A DNA stretch of 64,000 nt from an uncultured Eubacteriales bacterium. GTDB taxonomy: Bacteria > Bacillota > Clostridia > Peptostreptococcales > Anaerovoracaceae. Position 1 is the stretch's first letter, and every line of letters starts with the position of its first letter. The notes under the pieces are model-generated. The model was given only the letters and a program-made list of their open reading frames with translations, did no database searches and was not told the DNA's origin. Both the position numbers and the translations under genes were made by a program. Positions 27,630 through 36,401 of the stretch are shown here, piece by piece. Where the stretch lies: NCBI GenBank assembly GCA_902786815.1, contig CADADV010000002.1, positions 62,001 through 126,000 on the forward strand, given 5' to 3'.

Positions 27630-27804
27630 ATTACTTCCTCCTTCAGCTTCCATAACAGTTATTTTACCACAAAAGCAGGAACGCCAATCACAATCTAAAT
27701 AATTGTTATACTAATCCAAAATCATTGCCCGCCGGATTGCTTTTGTATTAAACTATTAAGGTAGATATGAGCTAGTTAGTATGTATGAAAGGGGAACGTA
27801 AGTA

Positions 27805-29202
27805 ATGAAAAAAATCACTGCATTGCTGCTCGCGGTTATGATGGTGTTCGCCTTCGCGGCGTGCGGATCATCCGGTGAACCGGAGCCGGAGCCGCAGCCC
27901 GAACCGGAAACAACGACGGAAGCCGTTAATACGAACCATCAGGTATCGGGTCTGGTGGAAGACCTGCAGAACGCGCAGCTGACGATTTTCACTGAAGCAA
28001 ATCAGGAGCTGACATTCAATATCGAAAATGCGCAGATCGAAACAGAAGACGGCATCAAGGCCGGAGACACTGCTACGGTAGAATACACGGGCAAGGTTTC
28101 AAACGGCGATACTTCCGGCTGTGAAGTCACGCGCGTCGTCGACGTGGCTGCTGCTGTGACGATCATTGAAGGTAAAGTCAAATCAATCGACAACGACAAA
28201 TCTGTAACGATCTCAAGCAACGGCAAGGACTACTCTTTTAAGACAAAGAGCACCGGCTCCGTCAAGAAAGGCGATACCGTCAAGATCAAGTACGCCGGCG
28301 TCATCGACGGACTCGACACAAGCCATGCATACGTAAGGACCATGGAAGTGGCCAAGGAGACTGAAACTTCAACAGAGACAACGAAGAACGCCATTTCCAT
28401 CAAGGCGGTCGATGAAAACGTATGGGCTTCAACGGAGGTCAATGTCAGGGCGGCAGCCGATACCTCATCCAAAAGGGTCGCAACCGTCAAGAAAGGCACG
28501 AAGCTCACCAGAACCGGCATACTCAGCAACGGATGGAGCAGAGTTGAGTACAAAGGCAAGGACAGATACATCGCTTCCAGTTACCTGACAACTAAGGATC
28601 CTAATAAGAAGGAAACCAAGACAAAGACAAAGACGAAGACCAAGACCAAGACAGAAACTAAGACTGAGTCTAAGACGAAAACCAAGACAGAAACCAAGAC
28701 TGAGTCTAAGACCAAGACCAAGACAGAAACCAAGACCGAATCTGTGACCGAAACAGATCCTCCGACAGAGACCGATCCTCCGACGGAAACAGATCCTCCA
28801 ACGGAGACTGATCCTCCGACAGAAACGGATCCTCCGACAGAAACCGATCCTCCGGAACCTGAGACCGTTACAGTCACAGGCGTGGTCACTGATGTGGGCG
28901 CAAACTCGCTCACCCTCGATAACGGCCAGACATTCAACATCAAGGGCGCAACATGCGATGTGTCCGGCGATGAGGCCATGGGTCAGACGGTCGGCGTAGA
29001 GTACTTCGAGGGAACGGATGACGCTGTTCACGTTTATCTCGTCGGCGGCGACAGAAGTCTTGGCGTTGGTGCGGATGCAGGAGATGCCGGCGGCGGTATG
29101 GGCAGCGCCGTTCCGATCGCGATCATCATCGTGCTCCTGGCGATCGCCGCAGCAGTCGTCACCGTAGTGGTCCGCAACAGACGCAGAACTGAATCCAAGT
29201 AA
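27805..29202 (+). CDS. Lipoprotein with SH3b domain, repeat stalk and C-terminal membrane helix
   Basis: A 465-residue exported protein. Residues 1-20 form a lipoprotein signal with lipobox FAAC, so Cys20 should be lipidated. Two small beta repeats follow (VSGLVEDLQ... and IEGKVKSID..., each ending in a DTxxxxYxG-type segment), then an SH3b-type domain at about 210-270 (VNVRAAADTSSKRVATVKKGTKLTRTG). Next come a Lys/Thr/Glu repeat stalk (about 275-315), six TDPPTE-type repeats, another beta repeat and a C-terminal membrane helix with basic tail (RNRRRTESK). A protein with both lipid and helix anchors would loop through the cell-wall zone. Function unknown; SH3b domains often bind peptidoglycan. 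Monocistronic. Confidence 0.82.
   Translation: MKKITALLLAVMMVFAFAACGSSGEPEPEPQPEPETTTEAVNTNHQVSGLVEDLQNAQLTIFTEANQELTFNIENAQIETEDGIKAGDTATVEYTGKVSNGDTSGCEVTRVVDVAAAVTIIEGKVKSIDNDKSVTISSNGKDYSFKTKSTGSVKKGDTVKIKYAGVIDGLDTSHAYVRTMEVAKETETSTETTKNAISIKAVDENVWASTEVNVRAAADTSSKRVATVKKGTKLTRTGILSNGWSRVEYKGKDRYIASSYLTTKDPNKKETKTKTKTKTKTKTETKTESKTKTKTETKTESKTKTKTETKTESVTETDPPTETDPPTETDPPTETDPPTETDPPTETDPPEPETVTVTGVVTDVGANSLTLDNGQTFNIKGATCDVSGDEAMGQTVGVEYFEGTDDAVHVYLVGGDRSLGVGADAGDAGGGMGSAVPIAIIIVLLAIAAAVVTVVVRNRRRTESK
28611..28860 (+). repeat. Tandem codon repeats inside the SH3b lipoprotein gene
   Basis: Two repeat tracts in frame: Lys-Thr-Lys-Thr-Glu-Thr units (28611-28745), then six TDPPTE units of 18 bp (about 28750-28855). 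They should be prone to length change by slippage, altering stalk length between strains. Confidence 0.85.
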
Positions 29203-29245
29203 GGCAAATCATTTGACAAACAACTGTCGGCAGAAGCCAATTTGA

Positions 29246-29280
29246 AAATCCCGGAGTCATTATCTCCGGGATTTCTTTAT
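29246..29280 (+). terminator. Terminator after the SH3b lipoprotein gene
   Basis: AAATCCCGGAG (29246-29256) pairs with CTCCGGGATTT (29264-29274), followed by CTTTATTCT. It lies between two convergent genes and may serve both, though the T tract is weaker on the minus strand. Confidence 0.8.
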
Positions 29281-29302
29281 TCTGTCTTTTTTTTCTGTGG
29301 CC

Positions 29303-32023
29303 TCATTTCTTCTTGCCTTCGTGATGCACGATCTCCGTCTTCAAGGTCCTGTTCATGACATCTCTCAGGATCCCGTAATACAAATAGTCCTCTGAGCTGA
29401 TATCCCGCTGACTGAGCTTTAGCCCGTACACACCCACACTGATCGGCAGATGTCCCAGTGCTGTGGAGAGATAATTGCCTTCCTTGTCATACCAGTCGTA
29501 CCGGAAGGTGACGACATTGCTCGACTTGAACTGTTTGATGCCCCGCGGCATTCCCGATTCATCGATGTCATCTGAGTCTTTGTCGGAAGGCAGATAACCG
29601 AGGATCTTCCCACTGATATCAGTACCGCCCCAATTCTTCCATTCGATGTAGATCGTGATCGGCTCCATGAAGTTCAGTGACGCATCCACGGTCCCGGTGT
29701 AAGTCATCAAGCCGTCCTTGCCCCTTCTTGTCTGGCCGGGGTGGACCGCCACGAGAATGTCGTTGATCGCAAGCCACTTCTCGTTGAACTTCAGCCTTGG
29801 GTGGCCATGCCTGTCTATCGCAAGTGTATTCCGGCTTCCCAGATCCGCATATCTGCTGCCTACTTTGATTTTGAGGCCCTGATCACATCCGACGATCGTC
29901 GCCCACTCCCGGTCGGTCAGATCGATATCATATCCGCCGTCCCTCTCGATCAGGGGGATATCGTTTCTGTAGGCAGAAACGTCATAGTCCTCGAAATCTT
30001 CCACGAACCATTCTTTGTCCCGGTAGTATCCGATGTATCCGCTTTCCTTCGTTGATTTCTGGCTTCCCAGTATACTGGCAAAATCATTATAGACCTTTGT
30101 TTCCGATTTCATGCCCAGTTCCTTCAGGTTCCGGTACATGTTGGTATAACTGTCCAGATCATCGTAAGGCATGTAGACCGCCAGCCCGTTGATGTGGTTG
30201 GCGCTTGCTGCGCTGCGCACGGCGACGGCGTTGCTGATCCTGCCGATCATCTCCGCCTTTTCGGTGGCGGCCATACTGCTGTGGTTGATGAAATCGATGA
30301 GGTCGATCTGATCCTCCATCTGGAATTCGTAAGCTTTTGACCGGGCGGTCGACATCTGGATGAAGCTGTTCTTGTTGGTTTTGAACTGTTTATCCAGATT
30401 TTCCAGATACCCGATGAATGTCTTCTGCACGACAGGAATATACCGCAGGTCCGTCATAGACATGGTATAGCCTGCCTGGGGAACGCCGTAGAGCAGCTGC
30501 AGGGACTGGTCGTAGGAGGAGCACATCATCGCACCGAACTTCAGGGTGTCCAGATCCGGCTGCTGCGCCAGCCTGGAGAATGCCGCCGTATAGAACATGC
30601 CGCTGTATGGTTCCTTTTCCTCCGATGCCAGCAGATAATCAGCGTAAGGTTCCAGCGCCTGCCCCACCTCCATGGTCTGCATCAGGCAGGCGTCAAAGGC
30701 GATCAGGTCATATTTTTCTCCTGCATCCTGCAGAGCTGACTGAATATTGTCCATCGAGAGCAGCGCACCCGATGCCCTGGAACTGATCAGACTGTTGAGG
30801 TTTAAGGATTTGGCTGTTTGGATCAGACTTTCCCTGCCGGCTACGCCGGGGTTGATGATATCCACGCCGAATCCTGCCAGGCCGCCACCGTGATCCCAGA
30901 AGAAGAGCATCCGCCGGTCTGACGGATAAGTCTTGTTCGCCCATATGAGAAAATCCCGGAGCGTGCCCTGTTCCGACATGCTTGTATTTCGGGGAAGGAG
31001 CTCGAGGCGCTCCACCTCTCCGTCTTCGACCAGGTATCTGCCGACTCTTCCTCTTTTGAATCCATCCGTGAACCACCGTCCCGTTCCGCCGGCTTCGATG
31101 ACGAACTTGAGTTTATCGCCGGCTGCGGTCGCATCCTTGATCTGGGCCAGATTGATCGAAGCGGATCCTGTGGTGTCCTCAAGATCAGAACCCACCAGAT
31201 ACATGTAGACTGTCGTCTCAGAAGCAGATGATTTGTCCGGGAAATACAGGTCCCTGACCCCGTCGCTGCGGCCGGTGTCAGCACCTTTCTGCGCGTCCCC
31301 TTTCTGCGTGTCCCCTTTCTGCGCGTCCCCGGTTTCGGCGGCCGGGTAGATGACTTCGCCGTTTCCGCTGACTTTTCCTTCCGTCGTATTGTAGGTTTTG
31401 CTGAGGTTCTGTTCAATCAAAAATCCCGGCTGATGCTCTGCGAACATCACATAGCCGATATATCCCAGCGACGTGCATACGATCAGCACTGCCGACACCG
31501 CGCTTAAGATTCGGCTGGTCAGCGTGCGGTTCTTCAATGTATATTCTTTGAATTCTTTACCTTTGAGGTTTGCCAGATCTTCATGGAATGTGTTTTTGGA
31601 GAACGCCAGCAGTCCCAGGAAGATCGGATTGAGAAACAGCAGCCCCATCACATAGACGATGTCGTGCCCGAATACAAAAGCAAGATGCTTGTACATCATG
31701 ACCGTGATGATCATAAGGCAAATGATGGCGAGGACCATGAAGTTCGACTTGATGAAAGGCGGGATGGGAAGATTGATATCCATGTAGGCGGTGGTCTGCA
31801 CGACAGAACCAAATACCGCGGCGAGAACAGCGAACAGGACAAAGGGCCATGCCTTCCAGCACCGCTTAAATATCTTGTATTCCCTCACAACGGGTATGAG
31901 ACTGAGCCATGGTCTGAGCCCCATTTTTTTGAAAATGCGCCACCGGCATACCAGCGTAAACAAAAAGACCAGTATGACCAGGACCGGCACCAGATCCATG
32001 ATGCTTAAAGAACAAAATAACAT
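29303..32023 (-). CDS. Clostripain-family (C11) protease with N-terminal multi-helix membrane domain
   Basis: A 906-residue membrane protein. Residues 1-195 hold about five membrane helices; the part with GLRPWLSLIPVVREYKIFKRCW recalls DUF5684-type domains. After a Gly/Asp/Gln/Lys linker with GDAQKGDTQKGDAQKG repeats (231-248), residues 270-550 form a clostripain-like caspase-fold domain: His378 in WDHGGG and Cys446 in AFDACLM are the expected catalytic dyad. The rest (about 600-906) is a beta-rich region of unknown function. The protease should face the outside. C11 enzymes usually cut after Arg/Lys and self-activate. Single gene, no operon partner. Confidence 0.85.
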   Translation of the reverse strand: MLFCSLSIMDLVPVLVILVFLFTLVCRWRIFKKMGLRPWLSLIPVVREYKIFKRCWKAWPFVLFAVLAAVFGSVVQTTAYMDINLPIPPFIKSNFMVLAIICLMIITVMMYKHLAFVFGHDIVYVMGLLFLNPIFLGLLAFSKNTFHEDLANLKGKEFKEYTLKNRTLTSRILSAVSAVLIVCTSLGYIGYVMFAEHQPGFLIEQNLSKTYNTTEGKVSGNGEVIYPAAETGDAQKGDTQKGDAQKGADTGRSDGVRDLYFPDKSSASETTVYMYLVGSDLEDTTGSASINLAQIKDATAAGDKLKFVIEAGGTGRWFTDGFKRGRVGRYLVEDGEVERLELLPRNTSMSEQGTLRDFLIWANKTYPSDRRMLFFWDHGGGLAGFGVDIINPGVAGRESLIQTAKSLNLNSLISSRASGALLSMDNIQSALQDAGEKYDLIAFDACLMQTMEVGQALEPYADYLLASEEKEPYSGMFYTAAFSRLAQQPDLDTLKFGAMMCSSYDQSLQLLYGVPQAGYTMSMTDLRYIPVVQKTFIGYLENLDKQFKTNKNSFIQMSTARSKAYEFQMEDQIDLIDFINHSSMAATEKAEMIGRISNAVAVRSAASANHINGLAVYMPYDDLDSYTNMYRNLKELGMKSETKVYNDFASILGSQKSTKESGYIGYYRDKEWFVEDFEDYDVSAYRNDIPLIERDGGYDIDLTDREWATIVGCDQGLKIKVGSRYADLGSRNTLAIDRHGHPRLKFNEKWLAINDILVAVHPGQTRRGKDGLMTYTGTVDASLNFMEPITIYIEWKNWGGTDISGKILGYLPSDKDSDDIDESGMPRGIKQFKSSNVVTFRYDWYDKEGNYLSTALGHLPISVGVYGLKLSQRDISSEDYLYYGILRDVMNRTLKTEIVHHEGKKK

Positions 32024-32167
32024 TTTTCAACCTCGCTGTGGTGCTTTTGCTTCACTTATGTCATAATACATTAAACAAGCAAAAACCGCAATATATGGCG
32101 GCGCGTCTGTGCCCTGACCGCATCATCTGACGTTTCGGGCCGGCGCCGCGGAAGAAAGGATCCTGAT

Positions 32168-33586
32168 ATGGATTATACAGAAGAGAAAATCAAGGAAATC
32201 GTCAAGGCGCAGCGCGCGTTCTTCCGCACCGGGATCACGCTGGATACGGACTGGCGCCTGATGCAGCTCAAGCGCCTGAAGGTGCAGATGTCCCTGTACG
32301 AAAAAGAAATCACCGACGCGCTCTATGAGGATCTGGGGCGCAGCGAAGCAGAAGCATTTTTCTGCGATATCGGAACGGTCATCCTGGAGATCAATGAAAT
32401 GATCCATGGGCTTAAGCGCTGGACACGGCCGGAACTGTTATACAGCGGACTGACCTGCTTCCCGAGCCTTTTCACGAAGGTCTATCATAAGCCATACGGC
32501 GTGTCGCTCATCATCAGTCCGTTCAACTTCCCGTTCACGCTGACCTTCGGCGTTCTGGCCGCAAGCATCGCAGGCGGGAATACGGCGGTCATCAAGACGA
32601 GTTCCAAGACACCGCACTGCACCGATGTGATGATCAAAATGCTCGGGGAGATCTATCCCGAGGAATACATCACGCTTGTGGACGGCGACCACGATGTGGC
32701 GGACATGTGTCTGGAACAGCCCTTTGACAAGATCTTTTACACAGGCTCCCCTGACGTCGCGAAGCATGTGATGGCGAAAGCCGCCGAAAACCTCACGCCG
32801 GTCGCTCTGGAACTGGGCGGGGAAACAGGCAACTGGTGTGTCGTCAGAAAAGACGCCGACCTGAAGGACGCCGCGCGGAAGATCGCTTTCTTCAAGCTCT
32901 GCAACAGCGGCCAGATCTGCATCAACATCAATCAGGTCGCTGTGGCCGAAGAAGTCGCGGAGGACTTTATCGGGGAACTGGCTGCCGCCTTCACGAAGCA
33001 GATCGGAGAAGACGCACTCGAAAACCCGGAATACCCACGTATCATTTCCGGCCCTGCTTACTATAAATGCGCCGACGAAGCCGACGAATACCGCGACCGT
33101 ATCATCTTCGGCGGCAAAGGCGATCCGGTGCGGCTGCGTTACCAGCCGACGATCATCTATCCTGTCGGCATCGACGAACCCATCGTGAAGCACGAACTCT
33201 TTTCGCCGCTTCTGCCGGTGGTTCCTTTCCCGGACGCTGAGGTCGACCGGCTGATGGACATCATCGCGGACCGGGAGCACGGCCTGGCCCTCTACCTGTT
33301 CACGAAAGATATCCGCTGGGCAAACAAGGTCATGGAGACCCAGCAGTTCGGCGGCGGATGCATCAACGAAGTCTGCCTGCACATGATGGTCAAAGGCGCG
33401 CCCTTCGGCGGCACCGGCCACTCCGGTATGGGCGCCTATCACGGCAAATGGGGATTCCGGGAATTCACCCACCCCTGCACCGTACTCAGGGGACATACCC
33501 GCTTCAACCTGCCTTTGCGCGAGCACCCGTACTCCGGCCGGGAGAACGCATACAAGATGAAGATGCTTCGGATCTTCGAGCGGTGA
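32168..33586 (+). CDS. Aldehyde dehydrogenase family protein
   Basis: A 472-residue NAD(P)-dependent aldehyde dehydrogenase, closest in style to class 3 enzymes by its short N-terminus and C-terminal membrane-like tail. Glu215 in ELGG and Cys251 in NSGQIC are the catalytic base and nucleophile. Two motifs deviate: ELGGETGNWCVV replaces ELGGKSPxxV, and the oxyanion region reads SPFNFPF where WNFP is usual. Substrate unknown, probably a fatty or aromatic aldehyde. AGAAAGGA precedes the ATG. It stands alone, with a bidirectional terminator 40 bases downstream. Confidence 0.87.
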   Translation: MDYTEEKIKEIVKAQRAFFRTGITLDTDWRLMQLKRLKVQMSLYEKEITDALYEDLGRSEAEAFFCDIGTVILEINEMIHGLKRWTRPELLYSGLTCFPSLFTKVYHKPYGVSLIISPFNFPFTLTFGVLAASIAGGNTAVIKTSSKTPHCTDVMIKMLGEIYPEEYITLVDGDHDVADMCLEQPFDKIFYTGSPDVAKHVMAKAAENLTPVALELGGETGNWCVVRKDADLKDAARKIAFFKLCNSGQICININQVAVAEEVAEDFIGELAAAFTKQIGEDALENPEYPRIISGPAYYKCADEADEYRDRIIFGGKGDPVRLRYQPTIIYPVGIDEPIVKHELFSPLLPVVPFPDAEVDRLMDIIADREHGLALYLFTKDIRWANKVMETQQFGGGCINEVCLHMMVKGAPFGGTGHSGMGAYHGKWGFREFTHPCTVLRGHTRFNLPLREHPYSGRENAYKMKMLRIFER

Positions 33587-33625
33587 GGCCGGGCTTGATC
33601 ACCGCAGATCCATTACAGACAATCA

Positions 33626-33660
33626 AAAACTGCCGCAGTCAATTCCGCGGCAGTTTTTTT
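33626..33660. terminator. Bidirectional terminator between the aldehyde dehydrogenase and nhaC
   Basis: AAAACTGCCGC (33626-33636) pairs with GCGGCAGTTTT (33647-33657); T runs follow on both strands. Confidence 0.9.
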
Positions 33661-33680
33661 GCTTTTGCTGTAAGCTCTGT

Positions 33681-35009
33681 TTATTCCTTTTCTCTCTTCA
33701 CGCCGATCCCGAATATGATCGAAATAATCACGCTGATAAGCAGGAATCCCTGATAGAACAGGAACGGCACGATGGTGATGCTGCCGATACCGGCGATGCC
33801 CGCTGCGATCAGAAGCTGGGCTCCGTAGGGAATGATGCCCTGCCAGATGCAGGAGAAGATATCGAGGATCGAAGCCGTCCTTGCCGGAGGAACATCGAAG
33901 TGTTCGCTGACGTTCTTGGCAAGAGGTCCTGCCATAACGATCGCGACCGTGTTGTTCGCTGTCGCGATATCCATGATCGAGACGAGCAGTCCGATGCCGA
34001 ACTCCCCTCCCCTGCGGGTTTTGAATCCGCGCCGGATCAGCTGCAGGATGAATTCGAATCCGCCGAACTCTCTCATGAGAGCGCCGATGGAAGCGACCAG
34101 GATCGTGACGATCATCGTCTCGAACATGCCTTTCGTTCCTTCGCCCATAGCGCCCATGGCTGAGCTCATGGTCAGGGAACCTGTGATGAGGCCCATGATC
34201 ATGCTGAGGATCGCGCCGCATCCCAGAACGATGAATACGTTGATGCCGCACAGCGCCGCGATGAGTACCGCGAAGTACGGAAGCGCCTGCAGGAAGTTGA
34301 AATCAAAGTGTTCGATCTCGGCCCCGCTGCTCCTCATGCAGAGGATGACCAGCAGGATCAGTGTCGCGATGGCCGCCGGCAGTGCGATGCGGAAGTTCGC
34401 CTTGAACTTCTCTTTCATAGCGATGCCCTGGGTCTTCGTCGCCGCGATGGTCGTATCGCTGATAAAGGAAAGGTTGTCACCGAACATAGCGCCGCCGACG
34501 ATGGTGCCGATGCAAAGCGGCAGGCTCAGGTGCGCGGTTTCTGCCACGCTCATAGCGATCGGGGCAAGCACTGTGATCGTTCCGCAGGAGGTTCCCATCG
34601 CCATCGAGATGATGCAGGCGATGATGAACAGGCCCGGTACCGCGAAGTTCGCAGGAATGATATCCAGCAGCATGTAAGCCGTGCTGTCCGCGCCGCCGGA
34701 TGCTTTTGCAACGCCCGAGAACGCGCCTGCCAGCAGGAAGATGAACAGCATGATCGTAATGTTGTCATCGCCGATTCCCTTCGCACAGGCCGTGATCTTC
34801 TCGTCGAAAGGCAATTCCTTGTTCTGTACGAAGGCAACCGCCAGCGCGATCATGAACGCGACGACGACTGACGTCACATAGAATCCCATGCCGCCCTCGA
34901 CCGGGTTGATATACTCATAATAAATGCCGCTGCCCAGATACACGATCAGGAAGATGATGATCGGCAGCAGCGCCAATCCGTTTGGTTTTTTCTGTTCCAT
35001 AACATCCAC
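33681..35009 (-). CDS. NhaC-family Na+/H+ antiporter
   Basis: A 442-residue membrane protein with about eleven helices. The stretch MAMGTSCGTITVLAPIAMSVA and the FGDNLSFISDTTIAATKTQG motif (acidic, polar residues within the membrane) are characteristic of NhaC/ArsB-like antiporters. Members exchange Na+ for H+ or, in some cases, organic acids such as malate for lactate. It is a single gene with its own promoter. Substrate beyond Na+/H+ is not certain. Confidence 0.88.
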   Translation of the reverse strand: MDVMEQKKPNGLALLPIIIFLIVYLGSGIYYEYINPVEGGMGFYVTSVVVAFMIALAVAFVQNKELPFDEKITACAKGIGDDNITIMLFIFLLAGAFSGVAKASGGADSTAYMLLDIIPANFAVPGLFIIACIISMAMGTSCGTITVLAPIAMSVAETAHLSLPLCIGTIVGGAMFGDNLSFISDTTIAATKTQGIAMKEKFKANFRIALPAAIATLILLVILCMRSSGAEIEHFDFNFLQALPYFAVLIAALCGINVFIVLGCGAILSMIMGLITGSLTMSSAMGAMGEGTKGMFETMIVTILVASIGALMREFGGFEFILQLIRRGFKTRRGGEFGIGLLVSIMDIATANNTVAIVMAGPLAKNVSEHFDVPPARTASILDIFSCIWQGIIPYGAQLLIAAGIAGIGSITIVPFLFYQGFLLISVIISIIFGIGVKREKE

Positions 35010-35052
35010 TCTCCAAAAAACTAGTCTGACGCGCTCTTAAGCGCGCCAGTAT

Positions 35053-35081
35053 ATGATATAACAACTTGCGTTTTTTGTGAA
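35053..35081 (-). promoter_or_regulatory. Candidate nhaC promoter
   Basis: TTCACA (35076-35081), 17-bp spacer, TATCAT (35053-35058) on the minus strand, 43 bases before the nhaC ATG. A GC-rich hairpin (GCGCGCTTAAGAGCGCG) lies just downstream with a T run, so transcripts arriving from the hydrolase gene may end here. Confidence 0.4.
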
Positions 35082-35110
35082 GTGTTTTTTACCGGATGTT
35101 CTGCCTCCGG

Positions 35111-35629
35111 TCAGATGATTTCGATCTGGCAGCACTTCATGGCGGCCAGCGCGTTCTCATGGCTTTCCGGCGTGACCCCGGCGCAGCAGGATGCGTCGAC
35201 GCGCACCGGCACTTCCGGCAGGAACGCTTTCACGATCATGGCGTTGGAGATGACGCAGATGTCCGTGCAAAGGCCGATCAGCGTGATGCTTCCGATCGGT
35301 TCTTCCGCGTTCATTTCTGCGAGCTTGAACCCAAGCTCTGCAGAACCGAATGTGACCTTGTCGATCGGCTCGGTCTTTCTGAGTGCGTCCAGCTCCAGGC
35401 AGATCTGCCAGCCTTCGGTCCCCTTGATGCAGTGTTCGACAGGGAGGTTGCGGCCCTCCTGCGTCTGCAGATAGTTTGGCCCGTGGGTGTCTCTTGTGAA
35501 CAGCACAGTGCCGTTGAATTGTTGTATTTTTTCCCTGGCATTCGGGACGATAGCGACGGCCTCCTTTGTTCCGAGTGCGCCGTCGATAAAGTCGTTCTGC
35601 ATGTCAACGACGATCAGTATATCCTGCAT
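35111..35629 (-). CDS. Cysteine hydrolase of the nicotinamidase/isochorismatase superfamily
   Basis: A 172-residue protein with IVVDMQNDFIDGALG (catalytic Asp9), KVTFGSAELG (catalytic Lys) and LIGLCTDICVISNAMI (nucleophilic Cys after the GxxTDxCV pattern). Family members hydrolyse amides or ethers of small metabolites, such as nicotinamide to nicotinate. Pocket residues do not identify the substrate. Nicotinamide salvage is the most common role for this length. It follows the HD-domain gene by about 50 bases and may share its message. Confidence 0.85.
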   Translation of the reverse strand: MQDILIVVDMQNDFIDGALGTKEAVAIVPNAREKIQQFNGTVLFTRDTHGPNYLQTQEGRNLPVEHCIKGTEGWQICLELDALRKTEPIDKVTFGSAELGFKLAEMNAEEPIGSITLIGLCTDICVISNAMIVKAFLPEVPVRVDASCCAGVTPESHENALAAMKCCQIEII

Positions 35630-35677
35630 GTGATTATCTCCTTGTTTCGATTGGTGTTTCGGTTGCTTTTGCAGATA

Positions 35678-36250
35678 CTACTCCTGGGCAGGCTCGCCGT
35701 CCAGTTCGATTTCTGCAGCGAACTCCTCCATGCCGCGCACGCAGATCTCTGCCACATCGCGGACTTCCATGCCCAGCATCCCGCAGCCCTTCTCGATCGT
35801 TTCACGGTCGCAGCCGGCCGCGAATTTCTTGTCTTTGTATTTCTTCATGAGGCTCTTCATCTTGAAATTGTGGATGCCTTCCGGACGCATGCGTGCGTAA
35901 GCCTGGATGATCCCGGTCAGTTCGTCGACCGTGAACAGGCTCTTCTCCAGGTTTGTGACCGGCTCCACATCCGTGCAGATGCCGTAGCCGTGTGCCATGA
36001 TGGCACGGACATCTTCCGGATCAACGCCCTCTGCCAGCAGCTCCTTCTCTGTGTGCTGCAGATGCTCCTCCGGGAACTTCTCGTAGTCGTAATCGTGGAG
36101 ATATCCTATCGCCTGCCAGTACTCCTTGTCCTCTCCGAAATGCTCCGCCATCGCTCCCATGGCAGCCATGACGTTCGTCGCGTGGATGATCAGCGACTTG
36201 TCCGTGACCATCGTGCCGTTTATTTCTTTCGCTCTTTCAAGTGTCAGCAT
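35678..36250 (-). CDS. HD-domain protein (predicted phosphohydrolase)
   Basis: A 190-residue protein. The His-Asp pair in YLHDYDYEKFPEEHLQHTEKEL and the downstream MAHGYGI form a metal-binding HD arrangement like that of small metal-dependent phosphohydrolases. The start at 36250 is taken because AAGGAGAG lies eight bases upstream; further upstream the open frame crosses a promoter of the opposite strand. The tail is acidic. Substrate unknown. It is divergent from the methyltransferase gene and followed by the cysteine hydrolase. Confidence 0.8.
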   Translation of the reverse strand: MLTLERAKEINGTMVTDKSLIIHATNVMAAMGAMAEHFGEDKEYWQAIGYLHDYDYEKFPEEHLQHTEKELLAEGVDPEDVRAIMAHGYGICTDVEPVTNLEKSLFTVDELTGIIQAYARMRPEGIHNFKMKSLMKKYKDKKFAAGCDRETIEKGCGMLGMEVRDVAEICVRGMEEFAAEIELDGEPAQE

Positions 36251-36292
36251 TGTTTTTACTCTCCTTGTTTTATTTATTCTTCTATTGTTTCT

Positions 36293-36328
36293 ATGTTGTT
36301 CTGCATGTTGTTCTGAATGTTGCCCTGC
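36293..36328. repeat. Three tandem 12-bp repeats between divergent genes
   Basis: ATGTTGTTCTGC (36293-36304), ATGTTGTTCTGA (36305-36316) and ATGTTGCCCTGC (36317-36328) lie head-to-tail between the HD gene and the methyltransferase promoter, 29 bases upstream of its -35 box. A regulatory role is possible but untested. Confidence 0.5.
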
Positions 36329-36356
36329 AGTAAAGTTTACCACCGATTGCGTGTTT

Positions 36357-36385
36357 TTGACAGAACCTGCTGTTTTGTATATGAT
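36357..36385 (+). promoter_or_regulatory. Promoter of the methyltransferase gene
   Basis: TTGACA (36357-36362), 17-bp spacer, TATGAT (36380-36385): near-consensus. Transcription should start at about 36392, inside the AGGAGG ribosome site, so the leader is only 10-17 bases long. Confidence 0.65.
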
Positions 36386-36401
36386 TTGGCAGGAGGAAAC
36401 A

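Noticed and set aside
28611..28860. Repeat array resembling a CRISPR at first sight
   Set aside because: Units are directly adjacent, in frame and code for KTKTET and TDPPTE; there are no unique spacers.
35096..36316. 406-codon plus-strand frame across the hydrolase and HD genes
   Set aside because: It opposes two genes with clear motifs and ribosome sites and crosses their junction.
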